From positions 20,878-84,877 of IMG/VR virus record IMGVR_UViG_3300048587_000696: 64,000 nucleotides of DNA; one strand, written 5' to 3'. The stretch comes from a virus. The notes beneath the pieces are model-generated. The model saw only the letters and a program-made list of their open reading frames with translations, was not told where the DNA came from and made no database searches. Below are positions 34,483 to 43,010 of the stretch, one piece after another (the first letter of the stretch is position 1; each line of letters opens with the position of its first letter). The position numbers and the translations under genes were made by a program.

Positions 34483-35163
34483 CTACGGTCCTACCCCAAG
34501 CGTGCACGCCACCCACGAGTCACCCGTCCCCGTCGTGAACGCAGTCGGATTCTGACTTGCCGCCGTCGCCGTTCGCGTAGCCCAGGCCAAACACACGCCT
34601 TGCGCGTTGTTATCCTCTACTGTGCCCGTGCTGACGAAATCCGTCGGGAACGCGGTCAACGCTCGACCGGAAGTGCCGTCGTCCTTGGCGGCGAACGCGA
34701 ACCACAGCGTCTGCTGCGTGCCCCACGTGGGGGTCAGCGATGGGGGGTCCGCCGATGTGCCACTGCCTGTTGTGATTGCCCCCTCGACCGACGACAAGCT
34801 CAGCCCACCGGAGGGGCGACTGATCCGATACACGCGAAACGCGTTTCGCTCGGAAGCGGAGGTCGTGACACTCACCGCTGCCCCCTCCGACCCATCCGCA
34901 ATACGCTTCAGCACCGTCAGCCGCACGGCCGACTCGCTCCCCGCTGAGACCGCTTCAGTCCATCCAGTGGCCGTCGCCGTCGCGTCGCCGTCGTTCGCGA
35001 AAGCAAGCAGGAGCAACTCACCTGTCACGATGCCGGACGGCAACGTGACCGAGTGGGTCGTACCGAACGTGAGCGCGGCGCTTTGCGGCGTCCCCTCCAC
35101 CACCGGAGGGCCCGTCGGCGCCGCAGCGTTTCGGTACGCCGCTAGTCGTCCGATACCGATCAC
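34483..35163 (-). CDS. Fibre-cluster beta-sandwich protein, paralogue B, 226 aa
   Basis: Start ATG 35163 overlaps the end of the large fibre gene by 4 bases. It shares the outline 'VTLPSGIVTGELLLLAFAND' plus a following TGWTEAV strand with the neighbouring paralogues. Cys-poor and Thr/Ser/Gly-rich, it is likely an adsorption or fibre-tip protein translated together with the fibre. Confidence 0.6.
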   Translation of the reverse strand: MIGIGRLAAYRNAAAPTGPPVVEGTPQSAALTFGTTHSVTLPSGIVTGELLLLAFANDGDATATATGWTEAVSAGSESAVRLTVLKRIADGSEGAAVSVTTSASERNAFRVYRISRPSGGLSLSSVEGAITTGSGTSADPPSLTPTWGTQQTLWFAFAAKDDGTSGRALTAFPTDFVSTGTVEDNNAQGVCLAWATRTATAASQNPTAFTTGTGDSWVACTLGVGP

Positions 35164-37457
35164 GTGTACGGTCCGCTATACGACCCGAGCCACACCGTCC
35201 CACCATCGACGCTGATCAGTGTGACCAAGGTGACCTGATTCGCCGTCCCCAAGGAGGGCGGCGTACCGCCCACCCACTTCACAGACCCGGGCCACGCGAT
35301 CGTCCGCCCTCCGGTAGCGTCCTGCGTGACATACACACTGAGGGTCGCCGCCCGGCCGGAGGCCGGTGGGTTCGACAAGGTCAGCGAGGTGATGTTGCCC
35401 GACAGCGTGCACGTCACCACGTTGCCCAGCGAGTAGTCGAACGTTTGCGCGCCGCTGATCGACCCGCGCGCATTCAGCTTTTCGGCGTAGTCCGCAAGGA
35501 GGGGCCGCGTCAGCTCGTTGTCCTGGAGTGCGACCGTGCCGCCGACCGTCAAGCTCGTCAGCGTGCCCACGCTCGTGAGCGACGACGCCGTCACGCCCGC
35601 CGCCAGCGTGGCGCCGGTCAGCCCACCCGCCGCCGCGTCCACCGTAATGTTCGCGCTGCCGTTGAACGACACCCCGTTGATCGTGCGCGCGGTCTGGAGC
35701 ACCGTGGCGCTGCCCGCATTGCCGGTCACCGTGGTCTGGTCGCCCGTGTTCGTCCCCGACACCGTCGCCGTGGCCGAGACCGTCAGGGTCGCGCCGTTCG
35801 CGATCGTCAACGTCGCGCTGGTCGCCGGGGCGGTGATCGCCACCTTGTTGATCGAGGTCGCCGTCGCCACCCCGAGCACCGGAGTCACCAGCGTCGGGGT
35901 CGTCGCGAACACCAGCACGCCGGTGCCCGTCTTGTCAGACATCACGCCCGCGAGCTGCGCGCTCGTGGTCGGGGCAAACTGCGCCAGCGTGCCAGAGGTC
36001 AGGGCGTCGCCACCACCCCCGATGGGCTGCCAGGTGTTGTCGCCCCGCAAGAACGTGGTCGAATTCGCCGTGCCGGTGCCCAGACGCGCCGTGCCCACCG
36101 TCCCCGTCGTCAGGTTGCTGGCGTTCAGTGCCGTCAGGGCCGCACCGCTGAGAGCGGGCAGCGCCGAGCCACTCAGCGTCTCTGCCGCCGCCGTGACCGT
36201 AATGTTCGCGCTGCCGTTGAACGACACCCCGTTGATCGTGCGCGCGGTCTGCAGCACCGTGGCGCTGCCCGCATTGCCGGTCACCGTGGTCTGGTCACCC
36301 GTGTTCGTCCCCGACACCGTCGCCGTGGCCGAGACCGTCAGGGTCGCGCCGTTCGCGATCGTCAACGTCGCGCTGGTCGCCGGGGCGGTGATCGCCACCT
36401 TGTTGATCGAGGTCGCCGTCGCCACCCCGAGCACCGGAGTCACCAGCGTCGGGGTCGTCGCGAACACCAGCACGCCGGTGCCCGTCTTGTCAGACATCAC
36501 GCCCGCGAGCTGCGCGCTCGTGGTCGGGGCAAACTGCGCCAGCGTGCCAGAGGTCAGGGCGTCGCCACCGCTTCCGCTCGAGCCACCGCCGTTGGTGTCC
36601 ACCCACTGCGAGGTATTAGCGTCCGCGAAGTAGATTCGCAGCGACCCGGACTCGCTGTCCCACCACAAATCCCCGGCCGTCGGACTGCCTGGCGCCGTCG
36701 TGCCCACCGAGACGCTGGCGCCACCACCTCCGCCCGTCGCCGCGATCGTGATCGACCCTGCACCCGGGGTAATGGTGACGTTCGCTCCCGCCACCAGGCT
36801 CGCCAGGGTGTACCCCGTGCCGTTGCCGATCAGCAGCTGGCCGTTGGTGGGCGTCGCCGTCAGGCCGGTGCCCCCCTTGGCGACCGTGACCGTGGCCAGC
36901 TTGGTGGCCGCAATGGCCGCCCCCGCGCTGATGTCCGCATCCACGATGCTGTTCGTGAGCGCCAGCTTGCTGTACGCAATCGCGGCCGAGGCCGACACCT
37001 TGGCGTTCGTGATCGCCAGGTTGTCAATCGTCCAGGTCGCCCCCGACCCCGAGACCGTGATGTCGCCCTTGTCGCCATCCGCGACACCGCCAGAACCCAA
37101 CGGTCCCACGGTGGATCCGTTGGCGCGGTAGTACACCCCCGCGCTCGTCATCCACACATCGCCGTTCGTTGGCGCCGACGGCGCCGTTCCCTGCGGCAAG
37201 CGGAATCCCGAGCCGCCCACCGCAGAGGCTGCGGTCAACAACAGCCCCGACAGTGTCAGCGATGCCAGCGTGCCCACGCTGGTCAGAGAGGACGACAACA
37301 CCCCGGCCGCCAACGTCGCACCCGTCAAGGCCCCCGCATCCCCCGCCGCAATCAGCGGTTGCCAGGCCCCACGCGCAGTGCTGAACACCCACGTCGAACC
37401 GTTGGCCGAGTAGGTCTGCCCATTGGTCGGACTGGTAGGGAAATCAAGGGCTGCCAT
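35160..37457 (-). CDS. Large repeat-containing tail fibre, 765 aa
   Basis: Fibre N-terminus MAALDFPTSPTNGQTYSANG, then low-complexity Thr/Ala/Ser/Gly beta repeats: VAKGGTGLTATPTNGQLLIG and TLASLVAGANVTITPGAGS, and a module LAGVMSDKTGTGVLVFATTP that occurs twice and is nearly identical at DNA level (35640-36010 and 36192-36567). The C-terminal domain (ADYAEKLNARGS, GGRTIAWPGSVKWVGG) is the likely receptor-binding or trimerisation tip. A sister fibre is at 38537-40840. Confidence 0.8.
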   Translation of the reverse strand: MAALDFPTSPTNGQTYSANGSTWVFSTARGAWQPLIAAGDAGALTGATLAAGVLSSSLTSVGTLASLTLSGLLLTAASAVGGSGFRLPQGTAPSAPTNGDVWMTSAGVYYRANGSTVGPLGSGGVADGDKGDITVSGSGATWTIDNLAITNAKVSASAAIAYSKLALTNSIVDADISAGAAIAATKLATVTVAKGGTGLTATPTNGQLLIGNGTGYTLASLVAGANVTITPGAGSITIAATGGGGGASVSVGTTAPGSPTAGDLWWDSESGSLRIYFADANTSQWVDTNGGGSSGSGGDALTSGTLAQFAPTTSAQLAGVMSDKTGTGVLVFATTPTLVTPVLGVATATSINKVAITAPATSATLTIANGATLTVSATATVSGTNTGDQTTVTGNAGSATVLQTARTINGVSFNGSANITVTAAAETLSGSALPALSGAALTALNASNLTTGTVGTARLGTGTANSTTFLRGDNTWQPIGGGGDALTSGTLAQFAPTTSAQLAGVMSDKTGTGVLVFATTPTLVTPVLGVATATSINKVAITAPATSATLTIANGATLTVSATATVSGTNTGDQTTVTGNAGSATVLQTARTINGVSFNGSANITVDAAAGGLTGATLAAGVTASSLTSVGTLTSLTVGGTVALQDNELTRPLLADYAEKLNARGSISGAQTFDYSLGNVVTCTLSGNITSLTLSNPPASGRAATLSVYVTQDATGGRTIAWPGSVKWVGGTPPSLGTANQVTLVTLISVDGGTVWLGSYSGPYT
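35640..36010. repeat. Fibre direct repeat, copy 1
   Basis: About 370 bases nearly identical to 36192-36567 and 39020-39366. I see only scattered single-base changes, for example tggtcgcccg versus tggtcacccg. It encodes SDKTGTGVLVFATTPTLVTP, SATLTIANGATLTVSATATV and related stretches. Such repeats allow recombination between and within fibre genes. Confidence 0.85.
36192..36567. repeat. Fibre direct repeat, copy 2
   Basis: Second copy in the same 765-residue fibre gene, offset 552 bases from copy 1. An in-frame recombination between them would shorten the fibre by 184 residues. Confidence 0.85.
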
Positions 37458-37529
37458 ACATCACTCCTCCGCGTCACTACGAGAGTCCAGTCCGCTATCG
37501 GCTACCGCACTCGCGGGCCGCGGCACCTG

Positions 37530-37862
37530 CTACGGAGCCACACCGTCCGGGTCGGCGACATAGATGAGCCCCAAGGCCAGTGCAGGGGGGACCAGACTGT
37601 CAACCGCCGCCTGCAGTGCCGCGTCTCCCGCGGGGTCGTCTACAAGCGCAGCGGGATTGAGTGACGGATCAATTGCCAGAGCCCGAACGATCGTCTCCAC
37701 ATTCCGCCTGTCGCCCCGGATGGCAAGTTTGGCAAACGCGTCCTTCCCTGCGTGGCGGGTCGCGCCGACGATCTGGGCCCGCGCCCAGCGCATGATCGCC
37801 ACGCGCACGCGGGCAACGAACCCCTCGTCCTTCAATGTCTGGTCAACGGCAGTGAGGCTCAC
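37530..37862 (-). CDS. Small helical fibre-region protein, 110 aa
   Basis: Mostly helical, Ala/Val/Arg-rich protein (DEGFVARVRVAIMRWARAQI, then DRRNVETIVRALAIDPSL) between two fibre modules. This size and style recur among small virion proteins of unknown function in long-tailed phages. There is a near-promoter site with mismatches 120 bases downstream (37485-37510), which I do not count. Confidence 0.55.
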   Translation of the reverse strand: MSLTAVDQTLKDEGFVARVRVAIMRWARAQIVGATRHAGKDAFAKLAIRGDRRNVETIVRALAIDPSLNPAALVDDPAGDAALQAAVDSLVPPALALGLIYVADPDGVAP

Positions 37863-37871
37863 CTGATGCTC

Positions 37872-38537
37872 CTATGCTGGATTGATTGCGATGATGGCGA
37901 CGACGCCGCTCATACCCGCGCTGTAGGTGATGTCCTCGCCGCCGTAGCTACCTGCCGCCGTCGCTTCCTTTGACCACACAAGCAAGCTGTTCGCTGCTGG
38001 CTCTGACTGGATTACCAACGTGTACCCGGAAGGTCCGGACGTCAGGTCAGGCGAAGGCGACCCCGAAAACGCAAGCAGTAGCGCCCCGCCCTCGGTCGTG
38101 CTGATACTCGGCAGCACATGGGGGTTAGTGGTGTTTGCTCCCACTGCGGCGCCGACGTCGTACGGGGTGCCCGCGTCGTGTCCTGAGATGCGGAGTACAG
38201 CAGCCTGCGACCCGGTAGTTGGCGAGCCGCTAAAGGTCACGGTCAGTGTGTCGTCGGCAAGCCCATCTGCGATGCGTGTCGCAACGCCAAGGCGAATGTT
38301 GCCGAACCCATTAGAGGTGTGCAGGCGTGCATCCCACCCCGCCGACACGGTCTGCCCATTGGCATTCTCGTTGATGCAGATGGACACCAACAGGTCGCCC
38401 ACCGAGCCGCTCGGGGTGGTCGGGGTGTTGGTCCCGACAGCCCCCTCGATGTTGACCGCGCCGGGAGTGATCGTCCAACCGCCGCCGCCACCGCCCGCCT
38501 GCTTGGCAAACCAACCGAATCGCGACGCCCCGCGCAT
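37872..38537 (-). CDS. Fibre-cluster beta-sandwich protein, paralogue C, 221 aa
   Basis: ATG 38537 overlaps the fibre stop (TAATG). An N-terminal Gly-rich linker (AKQAGGGGGGWTITPG) is followed by beta strands with TTPSGSVGDLLVSICINENA and a C-terminal GMSGVVAIIAINPA, the same scheme as paralogues A and B. Each of the three follows a fibre gene directly. Confidence 0.6.
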   Translation of the reverse strand: MRGASRFGWFAKQAGGGGGGWTITPGAVNIEGAVGTNTPTTPSGSVGDLLVSICINENANGQTVSAGWDARLHTSNGFGNIRLGVATRIADGLADDTLTVTFSGSPTTGSQAAVLRISGHDAGTPYDVGAAVGANTTNPHVLPSISTTEGGALLLAFSGSPSPDLTSGPSGYTLVIQSEPAANSLLVWSKEATAAGSYGGEDITYSAGMSGVVAIIAINPA

Positions 38538-40840
38538 TACGCGTGCCCTGCCTTCCACGCCCCATAGATGTTCGCACCGCCGTCCGTCGTGAGCAGCGTG
38601 ATGATGCGCAGCTTGCTCGCCACGCCTGCGGCAGGTGGGCCGTCGTCGCCCCAATCCACCGCCGCAGGCCAACCTGCCAACGTTCGCCCACCGGTCGCAT
38701 CGTCCAGCAGGAACAGCGTCATCGCTCCGAGACGGCCCGCTGCAGGCCAGTTGGAGAGCGTAATGCCGGTGATGTTCCCCGTCAGCGTCATCGTCTTGTG
38801 TGTGCCCGCCGCCGCCGCGTAGTCAAAGGTTGGGGTCGCGCTGAACGACATCGCCTCAACCTTTTCTGACACGTCGACAAACACCGGCCGCGTCAGCTCA
38901 TTGTCCTGCAGCGCGACCGTGCCGCCGACCGTCAAGCTCGTCAGCGTACCCACGCTCGTGAGCGACGACGCCGTCACGCCCGCCGCCAGCGTGGCGCCGG
39001 TCAGCCCACCCGCCGCCGCGTCTACCGTAATGTTCGCGCTGCCGTTGAACGACACCCCGTTGATCGTGCGCGCGGTCTGCAGCACCGTGGCGCTGCCCGC
39101 ATTGCCGGTCACCGTGGTCTGGTCGCCCGTGTTCGTCCCCGACACCGTCGCCGTGGCCGAGACCGTCAGGGTCGCGCCGTTCGCGATCGTCAGCGTCGCG
39201 CTGGTCGCCGGGGCGGTGATCGCCACCTTGTTGATCGAGGTCGCCGTCGCCACCCCGAGCACCGGGGTCACCAGCGTCGGGGTCGTCGCGAACACCAGCA
39301 CGCCGGTGCCCGTCTTGTCGGACATCACGCCCGCGAGCTGCGCGCTCGTGGTCGGGGCAAACTGCGACAAGGGGTTGGCCGTGAGCGCATCGCCCGCGCC
39401 GCCCGCGCCCGGCCCAACGCCGCCATTAGTGTCCACCCACTGCGAGCTGGTGCCGTCGCTGTAGTAGATCCGGAGCGCGCCCGCTTCGCTGTCCCACCAC
39501 AAATCCCCAGCCGTCGGACTACCTGGCGCCGTCGTGCCCACCGAGACGCTGGCGCCACCGCCACCGCCCGTCGCGGCGATCGTGATCGACCCCGCACCCG
39601 GCGTAATGGTGACGTTCGCGCCCGCCACCAGGCTCGCCAAGGTGTAGCCCGTGCCGTTGCCGATCAACAGCTGGCCGTTGGTGGGCGTCGCCGTCAGGCC
39701 GGTGCCCCCCTTGGCGACCGTGACCGTGGCCAGCTTCGACGGGGAAATCGCAGCCGCGGAGTTGATGTCCGCGTTCATGATCCCATCGGTCAGCGCCAGC
39801 TTGCTGTAGGCGATGGCGGCGTCTGCGGCGACCTTGCCGTTATTGATCACCCCAGCATCAATCGTCCAGGTTGCCCCCGACGCCGAGACCGTGATGTCGC
39901 CCTTGTCGCCGTCGGCCACCCCGCCCGACCCCGCTGCTGCGATCGTGATCGACCCCGAGCCGGGAGTGATCGTGACGTTCGCGCCCGCCACCAGGCTCGC
40001 CAGGGTGTAGCCCGTGCCATTGCCGATCAACAGCTGGCCGTTGGTGGGCGTCGCCGTCAGCCCGGTGCCGCCCTTGGCCACCGTGACCGTGGCCAGCTTG
40101 GTGGCCGCGATGTTCGCGCCCGCGGCGATCTTGGCGTCCGTCACCGCGCCAGCGTCAATCGTCCAGGTTGCCCCCGACGCCGAGACCGTGATGTCACCCT
40201 TGTCGCCGTCGGCCACCCCGCCCGACCCCGCCGCTGCGATCGTAATCGATCCTGCACCGGGGGTGATCGTAACGTTCGCGCCCGCCACCAGGCTCGCCAG
40301 GGTATAACCGGACCCGTTGCCGATCAGCAGCTGGCCGTTGGTGGGCGTCGCCGTCAGGCCGGTGCCGCCCTTGGCCACCGTGACCGTGGCCAGCTTCGTG
40401 GCGGCGATGGCCGCCCCCGCGCTGATGTCCGCATCCACGATGCTGTTCGTGAGCGCCAGCTTGCTGTACGCAATCGCTGCGGAGGCCGACACCTTGGCGT
40501 TCGTGATCGCCAGGTTGTCGATCGTCCAGGTCGCGCCCGATCCCGACACCGTGATGTCGCCCTTGTCGCCGTCCGACGCCTCGGGTGGGACAGCCCATAC
40601 TCCATCGCCGCGGAGGAAAACGGTCGCGTTTGCCGTGCCCGTCCCGAGGCGCGCGGTGGGCACTGTCCCGACCGCAAGCTGGGCCGCGCTCAGCCCAGTG
40701 AGCCCCGCCCCGCCGCCTACAAACGCCGTCGCGGTGACCGTGCCTGCCGTAAAGTCGCCGCTCGGATCTCGAGCGACGACCGCGCTGGCGGTGTTCGCGT
40801 TGGTGGCGTTTGCAATGTTCCGTGCGTTGCTCATTCCCAC
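38537..40840 (-). CDS. Large repeat-containing tail fibre, 767 aa
   Basis: Sister of the 765-residue fibre, with a different N-terminus (MGMSNARNIANATNANTASA), hence a different attachment or position. The module VAKGGTGLTATPTNGQLLIG...TLASLVAGANVTITPG occurs three times, alternating with GVADGDKGDITVSASGATWT. The SDKTGTGVLVFATTP module occurs once. The C-terminal tip (PVFVDVSEKVEAMSFSATPT to TTDGGANIYGAWKAGHA) is unlike that of the sister fibre, so host recognition may differ. Confidence 0.8.
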   Translation of the reverse strand: MGMSNARNIANATNANTASAVVARDPSGDFTAGTVTATAFVGGGAGLTGLSAAQLAVGTVPTARLGTGTANATVFLRGDGVWAVPPEASDGDKGDITVSGSGATWTIDNLAITNAKVSASAAIAYSKLALTNSIVDADISAGAAIAATKLATVTVAKGGTGLTATPTNGQLLIGNGSGYTLASLVAGANVTITPGAGSITIAAAGSGGVADGDKGDITVSASGATWTIDAGAVTDAKIAAGANIAATKLATVTVAKGGTGLTATPTNGQLLIGNGTGYTLASLVAGANVTITPGSGSITIAAAGSGGVADGDKGDITVSASGATWTIDAGVINNGKVAADAAIAYSKLALTDGIMNADINSAAAISPSKLATVTVAKGGTGLTATPTNGQLLIGNGTGYTLASLVAGANVTITPGAGSITIAATGGGGGASVSVGTTAPGSPTAGDLWWDSEAGALRIYYSDGTSSQWVDTNGGVGPGAGGAGDALTANPLSQFAPTTSAQLAGVMSDKTGTGVLVFATTPTLVTPVLGVATATSINKVAITAPATSATLTIANGATLTVSATATVSGTNTGDQTTVTGNAGSATVLQTARTINGVSFNGSANITVDAAAGGLTGATLAAGVTASSLTSVGTLTSLTVGGTVALQDNELTRPVFVDVSEKVEAMSFSATPTFDYAAAAGTHKTMTLTGNITGITLSNWPAAGRLGAMTLFLLDDATGGRTLAGWPAAVDWGDDGPPAAGVASKLRIITLLTTDGGANIYGAWKAGHA
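39020..39366. repeat. Fibre direct repeat, copy 3
   Basis: Third copy of the 370-base block, here in the 767-residue fibre gene. The flanking 120 bases (38901-39020) also match 35518-35640, so the total shared segment with copy 1 is about 470 bases. Confidence 0.82.
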
Positions 40841-40864
40841 CCCGCGCTAGGGGACAGCAGCGTT

Positions 40865-40897
40865 CGACCCTCCTGGTAAGTCGTGCCAGGAGGGTCG
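40865..40897 (-). terminator. Perfect 12-bp hairpin upstream of large fibre
   Basis: Minus-strand CGACCCTCCTGG-N9-CCAGGAGGGTCG, with no U-tract, lies between the 37-residue gene and the 767-residue fibre. It could be a terminator, an RNA processing or stability element, or a dyad operator. Confidence 0.5.
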
Positions 40898-40913
40898 GTT
40901 CAGCAGGCGTGGG

Positions 40914-41027
40914 CTAAAACAGCTGGAAGAAGGCCACCCAGCGAGTGGTGGGCACCTCCGGCGGCGCGAGGCCCCCGAAGTCGATATCAAACCCGCTCCG
41001 GGTTTGCAGCGCAATATCGAAGCTCAT
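40914..41027 (-). CDS. Tiny fibre-cluster protein, 37 aa
   Basis: ATG 41027 lies 4 bases after the stop of the 651-residue gene and the frame ends TAG at 40914. It encodes MSFDIALQTRSGFDIDFGGL and ends WVAFFQLF, with mostly GC-ending codons. Small proteins of this form ending in aromatic residues are common beside fibre genes. Function unknown. Confidence 0.5.
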   Translation of the reverse strand: MSFDIALQTRSGFDIDFGGLAPPEVPTTRWVAFFQLF

Positions 41028-41030
41028 CGA

Positions 41031-42986
41031 CTACACCGCCGACGCATAACCACTCGCAGAGCGGCCAATCAGCGTGTCGGACTCGTGAGCGGTGACGTAC
41101 ACCTTCTCCGTGTCATCGTACCACGTGAACGCAAAGGCGCCGTTACCCGAGCGGGTCGTCGTCTTGACCACCTCGTTCGTGCTATCGCGATGCAAGTGCA
41201 GGGTGACGGTGCCTCCCGCGCTGTTCGTGATCGCCCCCGCCACCTCCCACTGCACGATACTGTGATAGGTCGCCAGCGTGTACAGGCCGTTCGAACAGGT
41301 CGTCGTCGTGAACAAGCGGTAGTCCCGGGACACGCCGAAGTCCAGACGCTGTTCGTCCGCGTCGCCCGGCCACCGCTGGAACACGTCGCGTCCGCGCATG
41401 AACACGATGGTACAGCCGCGCTCCGCGTCGGACTGGAAGGCGTCGGCGTACAAATCTTCGTACCCCGCGCCCTTCGACTCCCCCGACAGCACCTCCACAT
41501 CGAACGTCACGGCCTGCGACAACGTGGACACCCACATGATGAACACGAAGCCGAACGACACGACCCAAAAGTCGGTTTCGGGAATCGTGACCGCGTAATT
41601 GTTGATCCGGTTGCGGTCGGTCAGGGCCGCGTCCCACTGCAACAGGTTCCACCACACCGTGTGGTTGTGCGACCCCACGCCCGTCGTGGCGATGTCCGAC
41701 GAGTAATTCAGGAGCAAGTACCCGCTCACGTTCGTCATCTGGTCCGTGGTGTCGGTCGTGTACATATCCAGCGTGAACGTGTTGCGCCCGCGGGCCAGCG
41801 TCATCCCTGCGCCCTGCACGCCGCCCGCGTCCACCCGCTGCTGCAGGTTCCACATCCCGCACACGCCGGGGTTTGCTGCGCCCGTGTGTGTGTAGGTCCG
41901 GTAGGCCTGCGCACCCGCCCGAACGTTGATGCCGCTGACCTGTGCCCCGACGTTGTAGTGCACACGCACCGCCGAGTGCAAGAGCGTGATCGTGCCGGGT
42001 TCGGCGACGAACAGGTCCCGCCGAAAACGACTCGCCTCGGCCGCCGTGGTGACCCCGATGGGGCTCGCCAGCTCCATGGGAATCACCACCGACTGCACCG
42101 CCCGCGAGCTCAGGCTCGGCACATACTCAAACGTGACGACCAAATGGGCCGAGAGATTGTGAAACAGCGACACCGCCCCGCCCATCGAGCCCGTCACGGG
42201 ATGGCTCACGGAGGTGTCCGGGATTGCGTGCTTCTCGCTCCCGACGAGCCTCCACCACCGCGACGACGCCAGCGCACTTTCGATAGGCCCGCTCTGCCGC
42301 CACGCCTCCGCATTCAACTTGTAGAAGAATCCCGAGGAGTCGGTCGTGCTTGTGTTGGCATCGTTCCCCTCGAAGACCAGATACCAATCACGCACCACCA
42401 CGCTGGCGAGCCCTTCCAGAAACCCTCCAGCCCCCGTCAACTGCGGTACGGTGTCGATCACCGCACCGAGGCTGGTCGCCATCGAGTTGACCCGGCTGTC
42501 AAAGGGAATACGCACGGTCTGGGCGTGTGTCGTCTGGGTGTCATCGTACTCGTACGTGAGGCGCAAGATCGCCGTGACGTTCGTCATCCCCTGCGTGGTG
42601 CCTGTGCTCTGGTCGAAGTAGACCCCCAGATCCCACGTCTTGCTGGTCCCGCTCGTCCAGTTGGCGACGAAGTGTGCGGTGAAGTTGAACGGCCCGATCG
42701 CCCCGGACATATTCTCGCCCGTGTTGGCGATGTCGTCCAGTTCGGTGATCGTCGTCGCTCCGGCACCGCCGATGGACAGCGCCACGCGATGCTCGGTGAT
42801 CGTCCCGCCGGTGGCGGTGATGACATCCCCGAAGCCCACCTCGACCGTGCAGGACTTCCACGTCACCGTGCCGGACATTTCCGGGCAGTAGATCGTCTGC
42901 TGTGGAAAGTTGTAGATCACGGCGTCGGTCGTGGTGCCCGTGTACATGGGCATCGCGTATTCGATCGTCTTCAGCCGAGTTGCCAT
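41031..42986 (-). CDS. Virion surface/adsorption protein of unknown family, 651 aa
   Basis: Beta-rich Thr/Ser/Val/Asn protein without signal peptide or repeats. Recurrent strand patterns such as TVTWKSCTVEVGFGDVITAT, SGYLLLNYSSDIATTG and LVVTFEYVPSLSSRAVQSVV suggest several similar beta-sandwich domains. It sits between the subtilase and the fibre genes, so a fibre or tail-tip protein is inferred. I do not recognise a family. Confidence 0.6.
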   Translation of the reverse strand: MATRLKTIEYAMPMYTGTTTDAVIYNFPQQTIYCPEMSGTVTWKSCTVEVGFGDVITATGGTITEHRVALSIGGAGATTITELDDIANTGENMSGAIGPFNFTAHFVANWTSGTSKTWDLGVYFDQSTGTTQGMTNVTAILRLTYEYDDTQTTHAQTVRIPFDSRVNSMATSLGAVIDTVPQLTGAGGFLEGLASVVVRDWYLVFEGNDANTSTTDSSGFFYKLNAEAWRQSGPIESALASSRWWRLVGSEKHAIPDTSVSHPVTGSMGGAVSLFHNLSAHLVVTFEYVPSLSSRAVQSVVIPMELASPIGVTTAAEASRFRRDLFVAEPGTITLLHSAVRVHYNVGAQVSGINVRAGAQAYRTYTHTGAANPGVCGMWNLQQRVDAGGVQGAGMTLARGRNTFTLDMYTTDTTDQMTNVSGYLLLNYSSDIATTGVGSHNHTVWWNLLQWDAALTDRNRINNYAVTIPETDFWVVSFGFVFIMWVSTLSQAVTFDVEVLSGESKGAGYEDLYADAFQSDAERGCTIVFMRGRDVFQRWPGDADEQRLDFGVSRDYRLFTTTTCSNGLYTLATYHSIVQWEVAGAITNSAGGTVTLHLHRDSTNEVVKTTTRSGNGAFAFTWYDDTEKVYVTAHESDTLIGRSASGYASAV

Positions 42987-43010
42987 AGCGGTGCGTTCCT
43001 GACCAGCGCC

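Noticed and set aside
37485-37510. GTGCGGT-N15-GGAC and, at 26605-26630, GCTAGGT-N15-CAAT as extra promoter sites
   Set aside because: Each has two or more mismatches in otherwise invariant positions. Kept only as possible degenerate sites.
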